Positions 51,611 to 56,357 of a stretch of DNA of 56,357 nt are shown piece after piece. The stretch comes from an uncultured Dorea sp. (GTDB taxonomy: Bacteria; Bacillota; Clostridia; Lachnospirales; Lachnospiraceae): NCBI GenBank assembly GCA_910587575.1, contig CAJULU010000027.1:1-56357 (forward strand). Reading direction: 5' to 3'. The number at the start of each line of letters is the position of its first letter. Position 1 is the stretch's first letter. The position numbers and the translations under genes were made by a program. The notes beneath the pieces were generated by a model. That model was given only the letters and a program-made list of their open reading frames with translations. It had not been told where the DNA came from and searched no databases.

Positions 51611-52969
51611 ATGGCAAAGGCAAAAAAGAGTGTATATTTCTGCCAGAACTGCGGACATGAAGAGGCAAAATGGCTGGGACAGTGTCCGGCATGTAAAGAA
51701 TGGAACACATTTGCAGAGGAGAAGGTAACGCCTGTGAATACCAGGACTGTAAAGGAGCGCAGGGATACGCGGGTGGTCACCCTTTCAAGTGTTGTGACGG
51801 ACGAGGATGACCGTATGCTGACAGGAATTGAAGAACTGGACCGGGTATTAGGAGGCGGTATTGTCAAAGGTTCCCTGGTGCTGGTAGGAGGTGATCCCGG
51901 GATCGGTAAATCCACCCTTCTTCTGCAGGTCTGCCAGCGGCTGTCAGCCGCAGGACAAAAGATTCTCTACATATCCGGCGAGGAATCTTTAAAGCAGATT
52001 AAACTGCGGGCGAACCGAATGGGAGAATTTACGGAGAATCTCTATCTCCTCTGTGAGACCAGTCTGAATACGATCCGGGGGATCATTGAGCAGCAGAAGC
52101 CGGACATGGTGGTGATTGATTCGATTCAGACTATGTACAATGAAGAGGTAAGTTCTGCGCCCGGCAGCGTCACCCAGGTGCGGGAATCCACCAACATCTT
52201 CATGCAGCTTGCCAAGGGGCTGAATATCTCCATTTTTATCGTGGGGCATGTAACCAAGGAAGGAACCGTGGCGGGACCAAGGGTACTGGAACACATGGTG
52301 GATACGGTGCTGTATTTTGAGGGAGACCGCCATGCCTCTTACCGGATTCTGCGCGGGGTGAAGAACCGTTTCGGTTCCACCAATGAGATCGGTGTCTTTG
52401 AGATGAGAAAGGAAGGACTTGCGGAAGTCAAGAATCCCTCGGAGTTCATGTTAAGCGGCAAGCCAGAGCATGCCTCCGGTTCGGTGGTCGCCTGTGCCAT
52501 GGAAGGAACCCGCCCGATGCTGATGGAGATCCAGGCCCTGGTGTGTAAGACCAGTTTCGGAATGCCAAGAAGAACGGCAGCGGGGCTGGATTATAACCGG
52601 GTCAATCTGTTAATGGCAGTTTTGGAAAAACGTCTCGGGCTGCCGTTGTCGAATTATGACGCTTATGTGAATATTGCCGGAGGAATCCGGTTAAACGAAC
52701 CGGCGGCGGATTTGGGAATTGTGATGGCGGTTGCTTCCAGCTATAAGAACCGTCCGATTGCCGAGGATGTGATTGTGTTTGGCGAGGTGGGACTTAGCGG
52801 GGAAGTGCGCGCCGTATCCATGCCGGAGCAGCGGGTGGCGGAGGCGAAGAAATTAGGGTTTACCACCTGCGTGATCCCGGAAGTGTCGGTAAAGTCTTTA
52901 GGGAAGGCCGAAGGAGTCCGCATTATCGGGGTAAAGAGCGTGGGTGAAGCGATCAGCGCCGGGCTCTAG
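51611..52969 (+). CDS. radA: DNA repair protein RadA
   Basis: A 452-residue RecA-like branch-migration helicase: N-terminal zinc motif FCQNCGHEEAKWLGQCPAC, Walker A GGDPGIGKST, the RadA-specific KNRFGSTNEIG and a C-terminal Lon-like domain with NIAGGIRLNEPAADL. ATG 51611 has AAGGAG seven bases upstream. Commonly near clpC in Firmicutes, as here. Confidence 0.95.
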   Translation: MAKAKKSVYFCQNCGHEEAKWLGQCPACKEWNTFAEEKVTPVNTRTVKERRDTRVVTLSSVVTDEDDRMLTGIEELDRVLGGGIVKGSLVLVGGDPGIGKSTLLLQVCQRLSAAGQKILYISGEESLKQIKLRANRMGEFTENLYLLCETSLNTIRGIIEQQKPDMVVIDSIQTMYNEEVSSAPGSVTQVRESTNIFMQLAKGLNISIFIVGHVTKEGTVAGPRVLEHMVDTVLYFEGDRHASYRILRGVKNRFGSTNEIGVFEMRKEGLAEVKNPSEFMLSGKPEHASGSVVACAMEGTRPMLMEIQALVCKTSFGMPRRTAAGLDYNRVNLLMAVLEKRLGLPLSNYDAYVNIAGGIRLNEPAADLGIVMAVASSYKNRPIAEDVIVFGEVGLSGEVRAVSMPEQRVAEAKKLGFTTCVIPEVSVKSLGKAEGVRIIGVKSVGEAISAGL

Positions 52970-53029
52970 AGCTTTGCTTTCTGCCTGTATGGGCATGAGT
53001 ACAATGGAATAAATAGGGAGACTGGATGA

Positions 53030-53740
53030 ATGATACACTTAGCGATTTGTGACGATGAACGTCTGCTTGTCGATTCTTTGACAGAACAATTCAGACGATA
53101 CGAACAGGAGGCCGGTGAAGAGATCAAGATTACCAGATACTATGACGGCCTGGAACTGATTGAGAAATACGACCCTACCATTGATCTTATTTTTCTGGAT
53201 ATCCAGATGAAGCTGGTGGATGGTCTGCGTGCGGCGAAACGTGTAAGGGAACTGGATGAAAAGGTGGGCATTATCTTTCTGACCACCCTCACTCAATACG
53301 GCCTGGAAGGTTATCAATACCAGGCAATGGATTATATCATTAAGCCGCTGAAGTATGCCCGTCTGAAATCCGAACTGGACAGTTTCCTTTCCCGCCGCCG
53401 AAGGGAGGAGAATCCCTTTATCATTGTGACCAATGATTCGGGAAACTACAGGATTTTTTTGAATAGTCTGCGCTATGTGGAGACGTTTAACCGGAATCTC
53501 CTCTTTCATACAGAGCGGGAAAATATTATCTGCTACAAAACCATGAAGGAGATCACGCAGAAGCTTGCTCCTCAGGGATTCATCCGTTGTCACAGCAGTT
53601 ATCTGGTGAATCCTTTCTTTGTAAAAGGGGTAAAGAAGCTTGAGATAACGCTGATTACCGGAGAGACGCTGCCGATCAGCCAGCCAAAGCGTAAAGAATT
53701 CATGGAGCGTCTGACAGAATACTGGGGTGATATGCTATGA
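53030..53740 (+). CDS. LytTR-family response regulator (AgrA-like)
   Basis: A 236-residue regulator: receiver domain with CDDE acidic pocket and phospho-acceptor D57 in IFLDIQM, then a LytTR DNA-binding domain (~130-235) with RYVETFNRN, FIRCHSSYLVNP and LPISQPKRKEF. Translationally coupled (ATGA) to a sensor kinase. No AgrB/AgrD genes are adjacent, so the signal is unknown. Confidence 0.9.
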   Translation: MIHLAICDDERLLVDSLTEQFRRYEQEAGEEIKITRYYDGLELIEKYDPTIDLIFLDIQMKLVDGLRAAKRVRELDEKVGIIFLTTLTQYGLEGYQYQAMDYIIKPLKYARLKSELDSFLSRRRREENPFIIVTNDSGNYRIFLNSLRYVETFNRNLLFHTERENIICYKTMKEITQKLAPQGFIRCHSSYLVNPFFVKGVKKLEITLITGETLPISQPKRKEFMERLTEYWGDML

Positions 53741-55029
53741 TAAGATTATTGGATCTGGTTACGTTTCTTCTGCTTTGGGGAAATGCTCTTGTGATCTTTC
53801 TGATGATCCGGGAATTTCTTGTGCTTCGGAAAAACCGGCTGGTTCAGATTGCGGCGTTTCTTATCTGTCCGCATCTTTTTAATGTGGTTGTGTTCTCAAA
53901 CGATCTGGCAGGTGTCCTCTGGCCCCTTCTGGGATTTATTCTGTATACGGCAGTGTTTTACCGGGGAAGCTGGATGGAGAAACTGACGACGGTCCTTGTA
54001 TTCTACCCTTCGGTGATTGCGGTAAATTACATTATGGAAGATTCCGGGAAAAGGCTTTTTTTCTGGATGACCAATGCGTCTGATTGTTCAGAGGAGTGGA
54101 CCCGGCAGACTCTTTTTGTGAGTACTCTGACCCACACCTGTTTTGTGCTGGCAAGGGCGCTGTTCTGGCTGGCGGCATATCTGTTCCTGCGGAAATATCT
54201 GAGACAGATTACAGAGAATCTGACCCTGCGGATGTGGATGATTGTGGATATTCTGCTGATCGCCCCTGTGGTATCCATTTTTACGATTATCTATTTTATG
54301 CCGGAAGAGATGGTAATTGTATATCCGATCTGCTGGGCGGCTGTTTTTTCCAGTTTTGGAGGAATCTGTCTGGCTGCTTACATCAGTAATTCCTTAAAGA
54401 CAGAATACGATGCCAGGGAGCTTCAGATGAAGCTTGACTATGTAAAAGAAAAGGTCAGTGAAGAAGAGAGGGTGCGAAGCATTTACCACGATATGAAGAA
54501 CCATCTGCTGGTACTTAAGGCCCAGGACGGTCATTCCCAGGAGGTGGGAGAATCGATTGAAAAGCTGCGGGAAGAGATAGAAGCCTACGAAGCCTACTAC
54601 CACACAGGAAACGATTTTCTGGATATTATCATTCGTGACAAGCTGAGGAAGGCCAGGGAACTGCAGATTGATTTCCAGGCGAAGATCCGGTTTGAGGCGG
54701 GAAATTTTATTGAACCTCTGGACATTAGTACCATTTTTGGAAATGCGCTGGACAATGCCATTGAAGCAAGTGAGAAGCTGCCGGAAAGCATGCGGCTGAT
54801 TACGGCGAAAGCGGCCCGGATTCATGATATGCTGATGGTTGCTGTGGAGAATAATATGCAGTCTGACCAGCCGTCCGATGGAAAGACCAGTAAAGAAGAT
54901 CCATTTCTCCATGGGTTCGGTCTTTCCAATATTCGGAAAGCGGCAGAAAAGTATGATGGACAGTGTATGGTAAAGGCAGTGAAAGGGAAATACGTGCTTA
55001 AGATTATGATTCCGGTTCCGGTACGGTAG
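53737..55029 (+). CDS. GHKL sensor histidine kinase (AgrC-like)
   Basis: A 430-residue kinase with six or seven transmembrane segments (~1-215), a dimerisation helix with RSIYHDMKNHLLVL (His ~251) and a GHKL ATPase domain with FGNALDNAIEAS and HGFGLSNIRKAAEKY. The layout is that of AgrC-type peptide sensors. The downstream surface protein gene may be a target. Confidence 0.9.
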   Translation: MIRLLDLVTFLLLWGNALVIFLMIREFLVLRKNRLVQIAAFLICPHLFNVVVFSNDLAGVLWPLLGFILYTAVFYRGSWMEKLTTVLVFYPSVIAVNYIMEDSGKRLFFWMTNASDCSEEWTRQTLFVSTLTHTCFVLARALFWLAAYLFLRKYLRQITENLTLRMWMIVDILLIAPVVSIFTIIYFMPEEMVIVYPICWAAVFSSFGGICLAAYISNSLKTEYDARELQMKLDYVKEKVSEEERVRSIYHDMKNHLLVLKAQDGHSQEVGESIEKLREEIEAYEAYYHTGNDFLDIIIRDKLRKARELQIDFQAKIRFEAGNFIEPLDISTIFGNALDNAIEASEKLPESMRLITAKAARIHDMLMVAVENNMQSDQPSDGKTSKEDPFLHGFGLSNIRKAAEKYDGQCMVKAVKGKYVLKIMIPVPVR

Positions 55030-55198
55030 AATTTAGTGTGTATTTGGATGTCAGAGTCTGCCGGAGATTCGGAATAATAAGTAAAAACAATCAAAAATTG
55101 GGAAAATATGGAAAAAGTCTTGACAGAATGGAAAGAAAGAAGTATCAAAATAGAAGGAGATGACAAAAATAACAGGAAGTCTGGGAGAGGTGGCTATT

Positions 55199-56227
55199 AT
55201 GGAAATGGTTCTGGGGGTGAGGATTCCGTCCGAGATCATCGTGCCGTGGGAGCGGATTGGCAGAGTGGGATGTCTCCTGGCGCTGTCGGGGGTTTTGTAC
55301 TGCAGTGTCAGGGAGTATACCGTGGATTTTCGCAGGGAAATGAGTGAAAATGTGATATGCGGGCAGGAAATGAAGACAGATTGCGGTGGAGAAGGAGAGC
55401 GTATTTATGGAATTGTCAGCGGGGTGCCGGCAGATTTGCAAGGACAGGAACTGAGAAATGCGTTGGGATGGGAGATTACAGGACATCTGCAAAAGGCGGG
55501 ACTTTCTGACCGGGTGGAGGCAGTGAGGACTGATACTGCGGGACGGTCGGGGGGTTGGGGGGATAGGAAGGATGCAGAACCGGTAGAAGACTGGTGGAAC
55601 GTGGCTGCTTTGGGACCGGCCTGGGGAGTGGGGAAAACAGAGATGCCAGCGCCGGCAGGAGATCTGCCGCAGGGTCAGTGGAATACAGGGATATGGGATT
55701 CGGAGATTCCTGATATACCATATGTAGATGTACCGTCTGTCGATGTAAGAGAAGAGGATGTACCGTCTGTCGATGTAAGAGAAGAAGATGTGCCGATTGT
55801 CGATATAGGAGAAGAGGATGTACCTTCTGTTGATATGGGAGAAGATGTACTGTCTGTTGATGTGCCGGAAGAAGAGACGGGGACGGGAGGAAAGGGCGAG
55901 AGTATAGAAATTGCCGGATTTATTGTGGATTCCCAGGGGTATATCACCGGGGTTACAGACAATCTTGTGCTCATGGACGGGATTCTGGCTGTTTCAGCAG
56001 ACCCGGAATGTATGGGGATCAGGGCGGATGCTTTTCTGGATATTGAAGAAGAGGTAATTGAAATTTATATTCCTGCGAATATCTGTGATATTGAACAGGG
56101 GGCTTTTGACTGTTTTCCTCTTCTGATGTATATTGAAGCTGCAGAAGACCATTCCTGTTACCATAGTGAGGATGGGATTCTGTACTCGGAAAATGGGGAA
56201 GTAATCGCATATCCCACAGGGAGATAA
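55199..56227 (+). CDS. Membrane-anchored protein with acidic tandem repeats and BspA-type leucine-rich repeat
   Basis: About 342 residues. One membrane segment near residues 18-36, a Gly/Trp-rich stretch, then five ~10-residue repeats built on DVPSVDVREE, and a C-terminal LRR_5 unit (IEIYIPANICDIEQGAFDCFP) with a closing EDGILYSENGEVIAYP. This suits a cell-surface protein with a stalk and a binding domain. ATG 55199 is chosen because AGAGGTGG lies six bases upstream; ATG 55160 abuts its own AAGGAG. Function unknown. Confidence 0.7.
   Translation: MEMVLGVRIPSEIIVPWERIGRVGCLLALSGVLYCSVREYTVDFRREMSENVICGQEMKTDCGGEGERIYGIVSGVPADLQGQELRNALGWEITGHLQKAGLSDRVEAVRTDTAGRSGGWGDRKDAEPVEDWWNVAALGPAWGVGKTEMPAPAGDLPQGQWNTGIWDSEIPDIPYVDVPSVDVREEDVPSVDVREEDVPIVDIGEEDVPSVDMGEDVLSVDVPEEETGTGGKGESIEIAGFIVDSQGYITGVTDNLVLMDGILAVSADPECMGIRADAFLDIEEEVIEIYIPANICDIEQGAFDCFPLLMYIEAAEDHSCYHSEDGILYSENGEVIAYPTGR
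55727..55876 (+). repeat. Tandem 30-bp coding repeats
   Basis: Five units with a ~30-bp period (the fourth is 27, the fifth is diverged) encode DVPSVDVREE-like decapeptides. Units one and two differ at a single base, suggesting recent duplication; copy number may vary between strains. Confidence 0.8.
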
Positions 56228-56254
56228 AAAAATTGGAAAAAGTGAAAATAATTG

Positions 56255-56283
56255 TTGACAAGATATGACAAATATGGTAATCT
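56255..56283 (+). promoter_or_regulatory. Strong promoter for a gene beyond the window
   Basis: TTGACA (56255-56260), 17 bp, TAATCT (56278-56283). The 74 bp to the window end contain no start of a recognised gene, so the transcript lies mostly outside. A stable RNA operon or another gene are both possible. Confidence 0.55.
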
Positions 56284-56357
56284 AACTAAGCTGTTACGCA
56301 AACGATGGAATTGCAAAAAGGACAGTAAAGAAATATGAAAAAAGTAGAAAAAAAGTT

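Noticed and set aside
55546..55565. Two runs of six G in the leucine-rich-repeat gene
   Set aside because: Six-base runs are common in GC-richer coding sequence and the frame is open on both sides; no sign of switching.
1..56357. CRISPR arrays, tRNA/rRNA genes, insertion sequences, prophage genes
   Set aside because: Intergenic regions were read for spaced repeats, cloverleaf-like sequences and transposase frames; none was found.

Overview
The window looks like a chromosomal stretch from a gut-type Clostridia, most likely Lachnospiraceae. It has strong AGGAGG ribosome sites, LoaP-type NusG paralogs, a ClpC gene behind a YtrA-like GntR regulator, LytTR/GHKL signalling, and Firmicutes versions of pyrE, purEMND, radA and dinB. 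No rRNA, tRNA, CRISPR array, insertion sequence or phage gene was seen. Genus cannot be told from the sequence alone.

Layout. (1) 1-5.1 kb is the 3' end of one surface-polysaccharide cluster: a sugar-transferase/GT2 fusion, an aminotransferase, and a deletion scar joining an oxidoreductase fragment to a truncated nucleotidyltransferase-reductase-phosphoribosyltransferase protein. (2) 5.1-12.0 kb carries a c-di-GMP phosphodiesterase with two solute-binding domains, an Rrf2 regulator, an ECF sigma factor with a membrane partner, and an RNA repair pair (Rnl2-like ligase plus HD-kinase). (3) 12.0-35.0 kb is a complete second capsule/exopolysaccharide operon. It holds two NusG/LoaP-type proteins, an initiating sugar transferase, UDP-sugar enzymes (TviB/TviC-like, UDP-xylose synthase, CapE/CapF), glycosyltransferases, Wzy, Wzx, acyl/acetyl-transferases and an SGNH hydrolase, and ends at a strong terminator. 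(4) 35.0-36.6 kb is a decaying HSP90-TIR-TPR locus. (5) 36.7-44.3 kb holds pyrE, small membrane proteins, an aminopeptidase and purE-M-N-D. (6) 44.4-56.4 kb holds an RpiR regulator divergent from alanine dehydrogenase, dinB, GntR-clpC, radA, an Agr-like two-component pair and a leucine-rich-repeat surface protein.

The most striking feature is how the second capsule operon appears to be switched. Just upstream of its first gene, an AT-rich segment of 197 bp lies between 18-bp perfect inverted repeats (12045-12062 and 12260-12277). The only good promoter inside it (TTGATT, 17 bp, TATAAT) points away from the operon and straight into a hairpin terminator. Inverting the segment would put that promoter about 54 nt before the first gene. 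The operon also has two long poly-G tracts inside coding sequence: 13 G in an SGNH hydrolase gene, which is in frame, and 9 G in an acetyltransferase gene, which is out of frame. Together these suggest two layers of phase variation, on/off for the whole operon by DNA inversion and on/off of glycan decorations by slipped-strand mispairing. All of this is read from one sequence and needs read-level or population evidence.

Predicted glycan chemistry (inference from enzyme families): the lipid carrier is primed by a PglC/EpsL-type transferase. Available precursors would include UDP-GalNAcA (TviB/TviC-like pair), UDP-xylose (UXS-like) and a CapE/CapF-made 2-acetamido-2,6-dideoxy-L-hexose. No CapG epimerase follows CapF. 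The repeat is assembled by several GT4- and GT2-type enzymes, flipped by Wzx, polymerised by Wzy, and decorated by O-acetyl and other acyl groups.
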